DNA of 16,576 bases from Anaerolineae bacterium (GCA_020433835.1 JAGRBY010000096.1:1-16576), one strand, 5' to 3'; shown: positions 1 through 7,757, numbered from the stretch's first letter. Notes: generated by a model not told the origin, from the letters alone. Numbers and translations: made by a program.

Positions 1-1
1 T

Positions 2-958
2 ATTTCGTCGCTGCAAATGATGGCCGATCAATTAGCCGTTGCCATCAACAATGCGCGTTTACTGCACGATTTGGAAGCGGCCAACACCGAGCTGCTGCGG
101 ACAAAAACGTTTGAAACCATTGCCACAGCCACCGGCGAAACCATCCATTGGGTGGGCAACAAAGCAGCCCCCATTCCCGGCTGTGTGAGCCGCACACGGG
201 AGGATATAGCTCGATTTCTGACCATCGCCAGTGAGCTTATTGCCCAAAGCGATGTTTCTATTCGGGATAATCCGCTGGGCCACCTGATTATCGAATCAGC
301 CTCGCGGCTGGCGCAAAAATATCCCGATCTGCCTAAAGATGTCGAGCGTCTGAAGAAAAAGCCACTCAAGAAGCTACGTCGAATGCTAGACATCGAATCG
401 ATTGAAGAAGACCTGGATATTATTGCTCAAAGCGCCAACACTATCCTGCAAATAAAAGAAGACCTCATCGGTCCAGCCCGCCGTCAAAAATGGCAGGCAA
501 GCGACCTGGTGGAGGTAGTCAAAGGTAATATTAAGGGTTTCGCTCTGCCGCCCGGTACGGTTTCATACAGTATCGACGGGGTTATCCCTAAGGTAAGGAT
601 TGATCCTAACCAGTTTGGGCGGGTCATCATTAACCTCATTAAAAATGCTATGGAAGCGATGGACGATCAGCCATCGCCCCATATTTTTATCGCTATTCGT
701 CAGGCCGATACCAACTTTGTAATGGTCGACATTGCCGACAACGGTTGCGGTATTCCAGAAGAAGAGCTAACCAAAATTTGGCTCACGTTTCATACCGGTA
801 AAGCCGAAAAAGGCGGCACGGGCTTGGGGCTGCCCTCTTGCTTGCAAACGATGGAGGCTATGGGTGGCAAAATTAGCGTGACCAGCGAGACAGGGATTGG
901 CTCGACATTTACATTGCACGTACCTATCTTTCGACCCAACCAGGATATTCTTGGCTAG
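2..958 (+). CDS. GAF-type sensor histidine kinase, 3' part only
   Basis: The reading frame is open from base 2, so the 5' end lies outside the window; the first Met codon (base 17) is internal, since the residues before it (ISSLQ) match the end of the GAF domain in the next gene. Numbering from that Met, residues 1-20 are the end of the GAF domain. The H-box is HWVGNK (His44, about base 146), followed by a long helical stretch (60-160) ending in KEDLIGPAR. The ATPase domain shows an N-box (Asn206, Asn210), G1 box DNGCG (241-245) and G2 box GGTGLGL (266-272). It should autophosphorylate on His44 and pass phosphate to a receiver. It has no receiver of its own, so the hybrid kinase or the stand-alone receiver downstream are plausible partners (inference). 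It is a clear paralogue of the next gene. No terminator is evident after it. Confidence 0.9.
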   Translation: MSSLQMMADQLAVAINNARLLHDLEAANTELLRTKTFETIATATGETIHWVGNKAAPIPGCVSRTREDIARFLTIASELIAQSDVSIRDNPLGHLIIESASRLAQKYPDLPKDVERLKKKPLKKLRRMLDIESIEEDLDIIAQSANTILQIKEDLIGPARRQKWQASDLVEVVKGNIKGFALPPGTVSYSIDGVIPKVRIDPNQFGRVIINLIKNAMEAMDDQPSPHIFIAIRQADTNFVMVDIADNGCGIPEEELTKIWLTFHTGKAEKGGTGLGLPSCLQTMEAMGGKISVTSETGIGSTFTLHVPIFRPNQDILG

Positions 959-1098
959 ATCAAACTGTTATCCTCAGGCTCTACAAACCTTAAAAACTTC
1001 AGAAATCTGCCGCCAAAGTAAAAACGCCAATACGCTTTTTTTGCTGTTTTCAGACACCCATTTAGGGGCTTTCATTAATTATCATTTTGCGACGCATG

Positions 1099-1127
1099 TT
1101 TACAAATACAACACCCTGTACTATCAT
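1099..1127 (+). promoter_or_regulatory. candidate sigma70-type promoter of the hybrid kinase gene
   Basis: TTTACA (1099-1104) and TATCAT (1122-1127) are separated by 17 bp and match the -35 and -10 consensus at 5 of 6 bases each. Transcription would start near 1134, leaving a leader of about 90 nt. The leader contains a small dyad, AATGTT-GT-AACATT (1167-1180). The remainder of the 959-1222 gap shows nothing else convincing. Confidence 0.45.
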
Positions 1128-1222
1128 AATTGATAAACGGCACAACCGCCCCTATCTCCACTTGTCAATGTTGTAACATTTTCTATCGGACCAATTCCTA
1201 AGTAACCGGATAAGGAACTATC

Positions 1223-3013
1223 ATGAACCAAGCCGAAATTGAAGCCAACGTAACCCTCGAACAAGCGCTTCGCCGCGCAAACCTACTCGCCGCTGCTGCC
1301 GAAGTAAGCCAAAACGTCACACAGATTATGGATATCGACGAACTGCTGCCCAAAACTGTTGATATCATCTGCGATGCCTACAATTTTTACTACGCCGGAA
1401 TTTTTCTTGTCGATGAAGCACGCGAGTTTGCTGTGCTGCGAGCCGGACGCGGTAAACCCGGCCAAATTATGATAGAAAACAATCATAAGCTGGCGGTAGG
1501 TGGCAATTCGATGATCGGAGCCTGTACAGCGCGTAATGAAGCCCGTATTTCGCTGGACGTTGATACAGAGAAGGTTTGGTATCCCAATCCTGTGCTGCCG
1601 GAAACGCGCTCGGAGATGGCGCTGCCTTTAGCCATCGGAGGTCGAGTTATTGGCGCGGTGACGGTACAAAGCACCGAAGCGGCCGCTTTTTCCGACGAAG
1701 ATATTTCATCGTTACAAGCAATGGCTAATCAGTTAGCCATTGCCATCGAAAATGCCCACCAGCGCCAGCAATTAGAAGAGGCTCACGCCGAACTGCTGCG
1801 TGCTAAAATGCACGAAGCTATCGCGACAGCTACCGGCGACGCCATCCACTGGATAGGCAACAAAGCCGACCCTATTCGCAGTTCGGTTGACCGAGCGCGT
1901 ACCGACTTGCAGGTTTTAACCGTACTTATGGCCAAGCTGCTCAATGGAGAACTGGCCGGTGACAGTAGCCCAGCCCAACTTATTCAAAAAGAAGCCGCTG
2001 CTATTCAACAAGACTATTCAGAGATAGACCAAATAGCCGATAGGCTTAGCCAGCTTTCATTGGAAAAGTTAGAGAAGCGCCTCAGCCTCAGCTCCAGCTT
2101 TGAAGACCTACAAATTATCGAAGATGCGGCAGCCATGATTCTGCGCATCAAAGAAGATCTTATTGGTCCGGCCCGTGAGCAAGCGCCGCGCCCAACGATG
2201 ATCGATGATGTGGTGAAAGATACTATCACCGCGATGAACCTGCCGGCCGGTCTGGTTACCTTGGCCCCCACAGGTAACTTACCGTTGGTTGTTGCCGACC
2301 CGGTGCAAATGCATCGCGTTTTCACCAACTTACTGAGAAACGCGGTTGAAGCGGCCAGCAATGAGCGGCCACCTAAAATTAATGTGCTAATACGCCTGGA
2401 AGACAGTGATTTTATAGCCATTGATGTTGTCGATAACGGTATCGGTATTGCCCCGGATGACTTAGATAACATCTGGATTACGTTCCACACGAGCAAGGGT
2501 ATTCGCGGGCACGCCGGATTCGGTTTGCCGGCCAGCAGATTGATTGTGGAGCAAACCGGTGGTAGCATCGCAGCTGTCAGCCAGCCTGGCCAGGGGTCGA
2601 CTTTTACGGTGAAGCTGCCGGTGTACAAAGGCCGAGGCTCTAACGGCCACAAGCCAGAGTACGGACGGGGGAAAATATTGCTCATTGATGACAATGACTA
2701 CTGGCGACATTTTGCAACTGTTACGCTAAAAACCGCCGGTTACAAAGTTGAATCGCCGGATCGGGGTTACACCATAAGCAACGCCCACCGCTTTGACCTG
2801 GTTTTGATTGATGATATTCTGGCCGGGGCCGACTCACTGGCGATATTGAACGTGCTCAAAGACAGCGGCGTTATCGCCAAAACGCTTATGGTCTCCTCAA
2901 ACCCGCGTGTTGAGCGAACAAAAGAACGTATGCTACTTGGCATCAAAAACCTTATCGCCAAACCTTACACACTCAGCAGTTTGCTCACCGAAGTGGCTCG
3001 GGCAATCCGCTAA
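1223..3013 (+). CDS. hybrid sensor histidine kinase (GAF - DHp - HATPase - receiver)
   Basis: A soluble kinase of 596 residues with no membrane segment, so it probably senses a cytoplasmic signal. A GAF domain spans about 20-180. The H-box IHWIGNK carries the likely phospho-acceptor His209. A long helical region (about 220-320) follows, ending in KEDLIGPAR, as in the preceding paralogue. The ATPase domain (about 330-467) has N-box Asn369/Asn373, DNGIG (404-408) and a G2 box reading GHAGFGL, slightly off the usual GTGLGL. After a Gly-rich linker, residues 483-596 form a receiver with acidic Asp489/Asp490, likely phospho-Asp530 and Lys580; the Met-Pro pair that usually follows the phospho-Asp is missing. 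AAGGA (1212-1216) lies 6 bp before the ATG. The stand-alone receiver gene follows after 35 bp, probably in the same operon. The ligand is unknown. Confidence 0.92.
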   Translation: MNQAEIEANVTLEQALRRANLLAAAAEVSQNVTQIMDIDELLPKTVDIICDAYNFYYAGIFLVDEAREFAVLRAGRGKPGQIMIENNHKLAVGGNSMIGACTARNEARISLDVDTEKVWYPNPVLPETRSEMALPLAIGGRVIGAVTVQSTEAAAFSDEDISSLQAMANQLAIAIENAHQRQQLEEAHAELLRAKMHEAIATATGDAIHWIGNKADPIRSSVDRARTDLQVLTVLMAKLLNGELAGDSSPAQLIQKEAAAIQQDYSEIDQIADRLSQLSLEKLEKRLSLSSSFEDLQIIEDAAAMILRIKEDLIGPAREQAPRPTMIDDVVKDTITAMNLPAGLVTLAPTGNLPLVVADPVQMHRVFTNLLRNAVEAASNERPPKINVLIRLEDSDFIAIDVVDNGIGIAPDDLDNIWITFHTSKGIRGHAGFGLPASRLIVEQTGGSIAAVSQPGQGSTFTVKLPVYKGRGSNGHKPEYGRGKILLIDDNDYWRHFATVTLKTAGYKVESPDRGYTISNAHRFDLVLIDDILAGADSLAILNVLKDSGVIAKTLMVSSNPRVERTKERMLLGIKNLIAKPYTLSSLLTEVARAIR

Positions 3014-3048
3014 CCTCACACTATTCTTCTAAGGGAACCGGTTGAGCT

Positions 3049-3456
3049 ATGGAAATAGAACCCAAAATTTTGCTAGTTGATGATGAAGAAAATATTCTGC
3101 GCAGCGTAGCCAAAACGCTGTTTCGAGAAGGTTTTGATGTTGAAACCGCCACGGGCAACCAGGCAGCTTACGACCTGTTTCAAGAAGCCCAGGTAGAGGG
3201 TGAACCGTTCGATTTAGTTATAATCGATTTGAATATGCCCGATTTTGCCGGCAACGAGTCGAAGTATGCCGGCCTGGAACTGCTGGAACGCCTTAAAAGC
3301 GAGTCGCCGGCGCTGCCGGTTATCGCCAATTCGGCCTGGGATGAGGTTGAAACCGCCAAACAGTGCATCGACAAAGGCGCAGCCGACTATTTTGTCAAAG
3401 GTCGCAATGATGAGATGCTGGATAAAATACAGAGGGTGCTGGGCCTGGCGGGCTGA
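3049..3456 (+). CDS. stand-alone receiver (CheY-like) response regulator
   Basis: A single receiver domain of 135 residues with no DNA-binding or enzymatic output. The active-site set is complete: Asp11 and Asp12 (LVDDE), phospho-acceptor Asp60 (IIDLNMP), switch Ser95 and Lys117 (FVKG). After NMP there is a small insertion (DFAGNESKYAG) where most family members have a short GxDG-type turn. A purine-rich AAGGGA (3031-3036) lies 12 bp before the ATG, a slightly long spacing. Its position right behind two kinase genes suggests it relays phosphate between them or on to a protein partner elsewhere (inference). The gene ends 20 bp from the convergent neighbour. Confidence 0.9.
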   Translation: MEIEPKILLVDDEENILRSVAKTLFREGFDVETATGNQAAYDLFQEAQVEGEPFDLVIIDLNMPDFAGNESKYAGLELLERLKSESPALPVIANSAWDEVETAKQCIDKGAADYFVKGRNDEMLDKIQRVLGLAG

Positions 3457-3458
3457 AC

Positions 3459-3501
3459 CGAAGCCCAAGGTACACGTTACTCCGTTTCTTGTTGGGCTTC
3501 G
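3459..3501. terminator. inverted repeat at convergent gene ends, possible weak terminator
   Basis: CGAAGCCCAA (3459-3468) is repeated perfectly in inverted orientation as TTGGGCTTCG (3492-3501) with a 23-nt loop. It sits where the receiver gene (+) and the small (-) gene meet, and the right arm lies inside the last codons of the (-) gene. There is no clear T-run on either side, so it would not be a classical intrinsic terminator. Confidence 0.3.
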
Positions 3502-3794
3502 TACTCTTCGGCGCTGATTATTTCGCCACCGCTGGCCTGGTGATCGATTAACTGGCGAGTTTCGTCAAAAATAAGCGTTACTTCAACGCGCTCAAAACAG
3601 CGGCTGTTATTGCCGATTAAAACTTTGCGCGTAAAGTAACCTCCTTCGTCACGCTGGCTTAGATCATTGCGCAGATCGACGCGAGTTTTGATCAGTTCCT
3701 TACAGCGACGCGAGCGCACGTAAAGCCAATAGCCGGCATCGGCCTGCCCCACATCACCGCTAAAGATTGATTTTAGCGAGTCTAAGAACCCCAT
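3477..3794 (-). CDS. small conserved hypothetical protein
   Basis: A 105-residue soluble protein with no recognised domain name. The N-terminus is amphipathic (MGFLDSLKSIF). The core starts with GYWLYVRSRRCKE, followed by an Arg/Asp-rich stretch (RVDLRNDLS), a GGYFTRKVLIG motif, a second Cys (Cys67, SRCFER) and a beta-rich VEVTLIFD segment. I recall proteins with the same GYWLYV(R/K)..C and RVDLRNDLS pattern in other Chloroflexota, but know of no function; two Cys in a beta-rich fold could suggest metal or redox chemistry, which is speculation. The start is supported by GAGG (3802-3805) 7 bp upstream and by a good promoter. The last codons overlap the inverted repeat shared with the convergent receiver gene. 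Confidence 0.75.
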   Translation of the reverse strand: MGFLDSLKSIFSGDVGQADAGYWLYVRSRRCKELIKTRVDLRNDLSQRDEGGYFTRKVLIGNNSRCFERVEVTLIFDETRQLIDHQASGGEIISAEEYEAQQETE

Positions 3795-3834
3795 TGTTTT
3801 GCCTCAAATGTAAGAATATTGGTAAATGACGTCG

Positions 3835-3863
3835 ATTGTACCGTAAATGGGCCGGTTTGTCAC
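3835..3863 (-). promoter_or_regulatory. promoter of the small hypothetical gene, overlapped by a direct repeat
   Basis: Read on the minus strand, GTGACA (3858-3863) and TACAAT (3835-3840) are spaced 17 bp and each match the sigma70 consensus at 5 of 6 positions. The 8-mer ACGTCGAT occurs twice in the same orientation (3829-3836 and 3862-3869), exactly 33 bp apart (about three helical turns), touching the -10 and -35. This could be a pair of regulator half-sites. Confidence 0.5.
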
Positions 3864-3876
3864 GTCGATCTATAAA

Positions 3877-3972
3877 AGATTGGTTCAGTTTCCTTATCGA
3901 GGACGTATTACGCCAAACCAGTCTGTCCTCTTGAAATACTTTTTAAGCCAACAGTAAAAACTGAACCAATCT
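3877..3972. repeat. 96-bp element bounded by a perfect 15-bp inverted repeat
   Basis: AGATTGGTTCAGTTT (3877-3891) is repeated perfectly in inverted orientation at 3958-3972. The 66-nt interior holds a smaller inverted repeat, GAGGAC (3899-3904) with GTCCTC (3925-3930). No protein is encoded and I see no obvious target-site duplication. It could be a MITE-like remnant, an RNA hairpin that ends the membrane-protein transcript, or an upstream regulatory structure of the small gene. It occupies most of the 3864-4035 gap. Confidence 0.55.
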
Positions 3973-4035
3973 GAGGTTATCAAGGAAAATTGCCGGATCT
4001 ACACTCTATACTGTGGTTAGAATGAAACCGAAACT

Positions 4036-4725
4036 TTAATCCCGGCGCTGATACTGCACCATGGCCTGGATCGGTTGCCCAACATCAACCATCGTTTTAA
4101 GGCCGATAAAGGGTACTAAAAAACCATAAGGATGAATAGCAGCAGCACAAACTCCGGCAAAAACAGCAAAATAGAGCAGTGCCCCCCGCCCCAGACTTTG
4201 TTCTCCCAACTTTTCAGCCCGATCTAGAGATAATGGACGCAGCCAAATCCAATCAGATAAAAACCCCATCAGTTGAAAAATGACGATGGCCAATAGTCCC
4301 GATCGAAGCGCCGCCGGATCAAGCTGCACCCGCATCACCATAAACAGAAAAACACCGATGAAGACACTGAGCACCACAGAAAGACTACCCATAATCAACA
4401 AATAGCTTTTTAGCAGCTCGGTTCGGTTATAAAGTACCCCGTTGGCGGTGGGCCGGGCGTAGCTAATGACTTTTGTACCCGACTTCTTTTTGAGCACGCC
4501 CGGATTATCGGGCAGCGATGCGCCGATGATTTCCTGTTGAGCTGGAGACAGCAGCCGAATACGCAAAGCAACAAACACGATGCCTAGCAGGGTTTCGAGC
4601 AGGTAAAGAACCATTGTGGTTTCCCAGCCCCAGCCCAAACCAAAAAAGCCAATCGCCGGAACGGCATTGATACCTAAGGCTGTAAATACGGTAGTTATCG
4701 CCCCAAGAATTGGCCTTTTGACCAT
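4036..4725 (-). CDS. multi-pass membrane protein, possibly DUF6498-like
   Basis: A 229-residue integral membrane protein with about five predicted helices (roughly 7-29, 36-56, 107-131, 141-162, 183-207). A charged, Lys-rich soluble loop (57-105) lies between helices two and three. The pattern GLGWGWETTMVLYLLETLLG in the second helix region, with Glu inside the membrane, resembles the unnamed DUF6498 family; this assignment is from memory and tentative. No catalytic motif is evident. The gene starts 12 bp after the ppc stop, and no good Shine-Dalgarno sequence is present in that gap, so translation may be coupled to ppc. A link to carbon metabolism or bicarbonate supply is only a guess from position. 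Confidence 0.75.
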   Translation of the reverse strand: MVKRPILGAITTVFTALGINAVPAIGFFGLGWGWETTMVLYLLETLLGIVFVALRIRLLSPAQQEIIGASLPDNPGVLKKKSGTKVISYARPTANGVLYNRTELLKSYLLIMGSLSVVLSVFIGVFLFMVMRVQLDPAALRSGLLAIVIFQLMGFLSDWIWLRPLSLDRAEKLGEQSLGRGALLYFAVFAGVCAAAIHPYGFLVPFIGLKTMVDVGQPIQAMVQYQRRD

Positions 4726-4737
4726 ACGTTGTTGCTG

Positions 4738-7581
4738 TTAGCCTGTATTTTTTAGCCCCGAAGCAATCCCGTTCGTCGCCAGCAAAATGGCTTTGAGAAT
4801 CGGTTTGGCTTCCGGGCCGTTGGGATCGGATAGAGCACGCAGTTGACGCAGCAAGCTGACCTGGATGAAGTTTAACGGGTCAACATAGGGGTTGCGCAAG
4901 CGAATAGAACGCTGTAAAAATGTTCCTTCCAAAATTTCATTTTGCTGAGTAACGCGAAGGATGGCCTGACTGGTGCGATTATATTCGGCCAGGATATCAC
5001 CAAAAATCATATCGCGCACGCGCTCATCTTTAACCAGACCGGCGTAGAGGCGGGCAATATCCATATCGGCCTTACCTAACGAAACCTGGGCGTTGTCGAT
5101 GGCTTCTTTAAAGAAACGCCACCCTTGATACATCTCTTGCAGCAGGGTTAGCCCTTCTTCGTCAGCAGTAAACATTTCCAGGGCGGTGCCTAAACCATAC
5201 CAGCCCGGCAAAACATGGCGTGACTGCATCCAGCTGAAGACCCACGGGATAGCCCGCAGGTCGGTGATGGCGCTGCTGTTGGTGCGGCGGGCCGGTCGCG
5301 AGCCAATTTGAAGCTGGCTAATCTCACGGGTCGGCGTGGCCTGCTGCCAATATTCCAGCAGTTCCGGCGTTTCATAGATGAGTTTACGGTAAGCGCGATA
5401 CCCGGCTTCAGCCAGTTTGTCCATGGCAGCACGCCATTTTTCCGGCACTTCAACCTGAGACGGCGACCCAGGGGCGCTGCTCATCAGCACAGCGTGAACC
5501 ATCTGCTCCAGGTGACGGCGGGCGATGGCCGGGTTGCCATAGCGTTCATCGATGACTTCACCCTGCTCAGTGATGCGAATCTTACCGGCTACCGATCCCG
5601 GTGGCTGAGCCATCACAGCGCGGTTGGGAGCACCGCCACCTCGGGCAATGGTGCCGCCCCGCCCATGAAACAGCGTCATCGCGATGCCATGGCTGCGGCA
5701 GCAGTCGGCCAGGGCTTCTTGGGCTTTGTACAGTTCCCACTTGGCCGCGATGTAACCGGCATCTTTGTTACTGTCCGAATAGCCGATCATAATCATTTGA
5801 CGATTGCCCAGCCGCTTAAGATGCTCGGCGTAGTGGGGGTGGGTAAATAATTGGGTCATGATGTCAGGACCGTTGCTCAAGTCGGCGCGGGTTTCGAATA
5901 ATGGCACCAGATCGAGACCGTCGGAGCCATTGGGGCGCAGGCATAAGCCAACCCAACGGGCCAGCAGCAACACTGCCAAAATATCATCGGGGCCGCGAGT
6001 CATACTGACAATATAGGGGCCAAGGTACTCAGGGCCGTAAAGATCGACCACCCGCCGGAGTAATTTAAACAACTTGACCGTCTCGGCTGACTTCTCCGAC
6101 AGCGGCGGCAGCAGGGAGAGATCGGGCGGCCAGTAAGAGAGCAGTCGGGTCAGCAGTTCGGTTCGCTCCGGGGATGAAAGCGCGGCGTAGTTATCGGCAT
6201 AGCCTAAATGTCGCAAAATTTCATCTAAAACATCGATATGATATTGGCTGTACTGGCGGATATCGAGGCAGGCCGAATGCAGCCCAAACGACTGCAACTG
6301 GTGATAAAAGCTCTTGAGGTTGGCATCGGCAATGCCGCTAAGACCGCTTTTGCGCAGCGTGCGATCCATCAGGGCGATGGTTTCGAGAAACTCGTCGCGG
6401 TGAGGCAGAGGATTGCCGGTTTCAAGTGATGGATTGAGCAAGCGAGCCTGCATGTCATCTTTATTCATCGCGGCGAACTTCTCGGAGATGGCGGCCAACA
6501 GCCAACGATACGGTTCGCCGGGGTAACGCTCTTGCAGGTAGCTAACGTGGTCGGATGGCTCATCTTTGAGATTGGAATCCATCGCCTCTTCCAGTTCCGG
6601 ATCAAGGTTGGTGAAGCGGGTGGATACACTCATCGAGCGGTCGAGAATACGGGCTGAGGCGCGGTGGCGCTCGGTGGCGAGGCGATGGTGCAAGTGCAGG
6701 GCTTCGGCGGTAACCTGGCTGGTGACAAAGGGGTTACCGTCTCTATCACCGCCAATCCAAGAGCCGAAAGTGAGAAATCGCTGCGGAGGCGTTAAGTTTG
6801 GATAATATTGGGCCAGCGCCACTTCCATGGCACGATAAACCTGCGGCAAAACGCTCCAGATGGTGGCACTGAGGTAATACAAGCCGGTGCGCACTTCATC
6901 GACTACGGTCGGTTTAAACGTACGGCTGCGCTCGGTGACCCATAGCGTCGTAACCTCGGCCCGGATGCTGGCCATCAATTCCTCGAAGGTGGCGGGCAGC
7001 ATATCGCGGATTTCACGGTCGTATAAGGCCTGGCCAATCCGGCGCAGTTTGGAAAGAATCGTCCGGCGGCGGGCCTCGGTGGGGTGAGCGGTAAAAACCA
7101 GTTCGATATGCAGATCATCCAGCAGTTTGGCCATCGCGGTTTCATCGACACCCAACTCGTGCAACTGGCGGATGGCGTCGGCAATCGACTCTTTGAGTGG
7201 CAGGGGGTGGGCCTCGCGTTCGCGATCGCGCAGAATACGAACGCGGTGATGTTCTTCAACCAAGTTGATTAGTTCGAAGTAGGTCGTAAACGAGCGAGCT
7301 ACGGTCTCTTTTTCGGGCAGTTCCAATGAATCGACCAGAGTTGCCAGTTCAATTTCGGTTTTGCCGTTGCCATTGGCCCGGCGAGCCTTGGCCAAATTCC
7401 GAACCCGTTCTTCTAAAGCAAACTTCTCCGAGCCTGCTTGCTGCTCGATAATTTCTCCCAAAATATTGCCCAATAAATGGACGTCGGCACTAATCAAATG
7501 TTGATGATCTGTTTTTGAGGGCATTGTTTCTCTTTCCATCTCGAAGCTGATTAACTTTTTTATGAAGTCATCTCTGATCAT
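4738..7581 (-). CDS. ppc: phosphoenolpyruvate carboxylase
   Basis: EC 4.1.1.31: adds bicarbonate to phosphoenolpyruvate to form oxaloacetate, refilling the TCA cycle; cytoplasmic, normally a homotetramer. At 947 residues it has the usual full length (E. coli 883). Signature motifs are all present: VFTAHPTEA with catalytic His166, GGDRDGNP (277-284), FHGRGG with His639 (E. coli His579), Arg647 (E. coli Arg587), and the closing NTG at 945-947 expected for the active and allosteric sites. The chosen ATG has AAGGGGG (7587-7593) 5 bp upstream; later Met15 and Met20 lack comparable sites, although the first 20 residues look non-conserved. It is the first gene of a probable two-gene unit with the membrane protein downstream. 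There is no plant-type N-terminal phosphorylation motif; allosteric control by aspartate/malate is expected from the family. Confidence 0.98.
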   Translation of the reverse strand: MIRDDFIKKLISFEMERETMPSKTDHQHLISADVHLLGNILGEIIEQQAGSEKFALEERVRNLAKARRANGNGKTEIELATLVDSLELPEKETVARSFTTYFELINLVEEHHRVRILRDREREAHPLPLKESIADAIRQLHELGVDETAMAKLLDDLHIELVFTAHPTEARRRTILSKLRRIGQALYDREIRDMLPATFEELMASIRAEVTTLWVTERSRTFKPTVVDEVRTGLYYLSATIWSVLPQVYRAMEVALAQYYPNLTPPQRFLTFGSWIGGDRDGNPFVTSQVTAEALHLHHRLATERHRASARILDRSMSVSTRFTNLDPELEEAMDSNLKDEPSDHVSYLQERYPGEPYRWLLAAISEKFAAMNKDDMQARLLNPSLETGNPLPHRDEFLETIALMDRTLRKSGLSGIADANLKSFYHQLQSFGLHSACLDIRQYSQYHIDVLDEILRHLGYADNYAALSSPERTELLTRLLSYWPPDLSLLPPLSEKSAETVKLFKLLRRVVDLYGPEYLGPYIVSMTRGPDDILAVLLLARWVGLCLRPNGSDGLDLVPLFETRADLSNGPDIMTQLFTHPHYAEHLKRLGNRQMIMIGYSDSNKDAGYIAAKWELYKAQEALADCCRSHGIAMTLFHGRGGTIARGGGAPNRAVMAQPPGSVAGKIRITEQGEVIDERYGNPAIARRHLEQMVHAVLMSSAPGSPSQVEVPEKWRAAMDKLAEAGYRAYRKLIYETPELLEYWQQATPTREISQLQIGSRPARRTNSSAITDLRAIPWVFSWMQSRHVLPGWYGLGTALEMFTADEEGLTLLQEMYQGWRFFKEAIDNAQVSLGKADMDIARLYAGLVKDERVRDMIFGDILAEYNRTSQAILRVTQQNEILEGTFLQRSIRLRNPYVDPLNFIQVSLLRQLRALSDPNGPEAKPILKAILLATNGIASGLKNTG

Positions 7582-7622
7582 TTCAGCCCCCTTGCTTTGG
7601 TCTTTATCGATTCTGTTGTGTC

Positions 7623-7646
7623 ACAATAGGAAGTCATCTCTATTGT
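7623..7646. promoter_or_regulatory. dyad upstream of ppc, candidate operator
   Basis: ACAATAG (7623-7629) and CTATTGT (7640-7646) form a perfect 7-bp inverted repeat with a 10-bp spacer, giving a 17-bp centre-to-centre distance typical of dimeric regulator sites. It lies 42-65 bp upstream of the ppc start. The right arm overlaps a minus-strand TACAAT (7642-7647) that could be a -10 element, although no good -35 accompanies it. Confidence 0.35.
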
Positions 7647-7714
7647 AGCAGTAGGTAGTTATATCGGCGAATATTTGTCAACCTATTTTTAACCCTGTTT
7701 ATTTTTTGTAACTG

Positions 7715-7723
7715 TGTTATAAT
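7715..7723 (+). promoter_or_regulatory. extended -10 promoter of nth
   Basis: TGTTATAAT is a perfect -10 hexamer (7718-7723) preceded by the TGn extension. The matching -35 region is weak, as is common for extended -10 promoters. Transcription would start near 7730, about 40 nt before the nth start codon. The rest of the ppc-nth divergent region is AT-rich. Confidence 0.55.
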
Positions 7724-7757
7724 CGAAAGCCGGTTGAGGCCGAACAACAACACGTTT

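Noticed and set aside
1036..1042. Run of seven T as a terminator after the first kinase gene
   Set aside because: No stable hairpin immediately precedes it.
897..1133. Plus-strand open frame of 78 codons running into the gap after the first kinase gene
   Set aside because: Starts inside the kinase gene in another frame, no ribosome binding site, composition unlike a protein; the end overlaps a promoter.
2014..2694. Minus-strand open frame of 226 codons over the hybrid kinase
   Set aside because: Opposite the ATPase domain of a clear gene; no motif of its own.
5308..5850. Plus-strand open frame of 180 codons over ppc
   Set aside because: Antisense to the most conserved catalytic part of ppc; its composition reflects the opposite coding strand.
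7676..7681. Perfect minus-strand TTGACA as the -35 of a ppc promoter
   Set aside because: No acceptable -10 hexamer at 16-18 bp; the nearest TATAAC is only 12 bp away. Kept only as context for the dyad.
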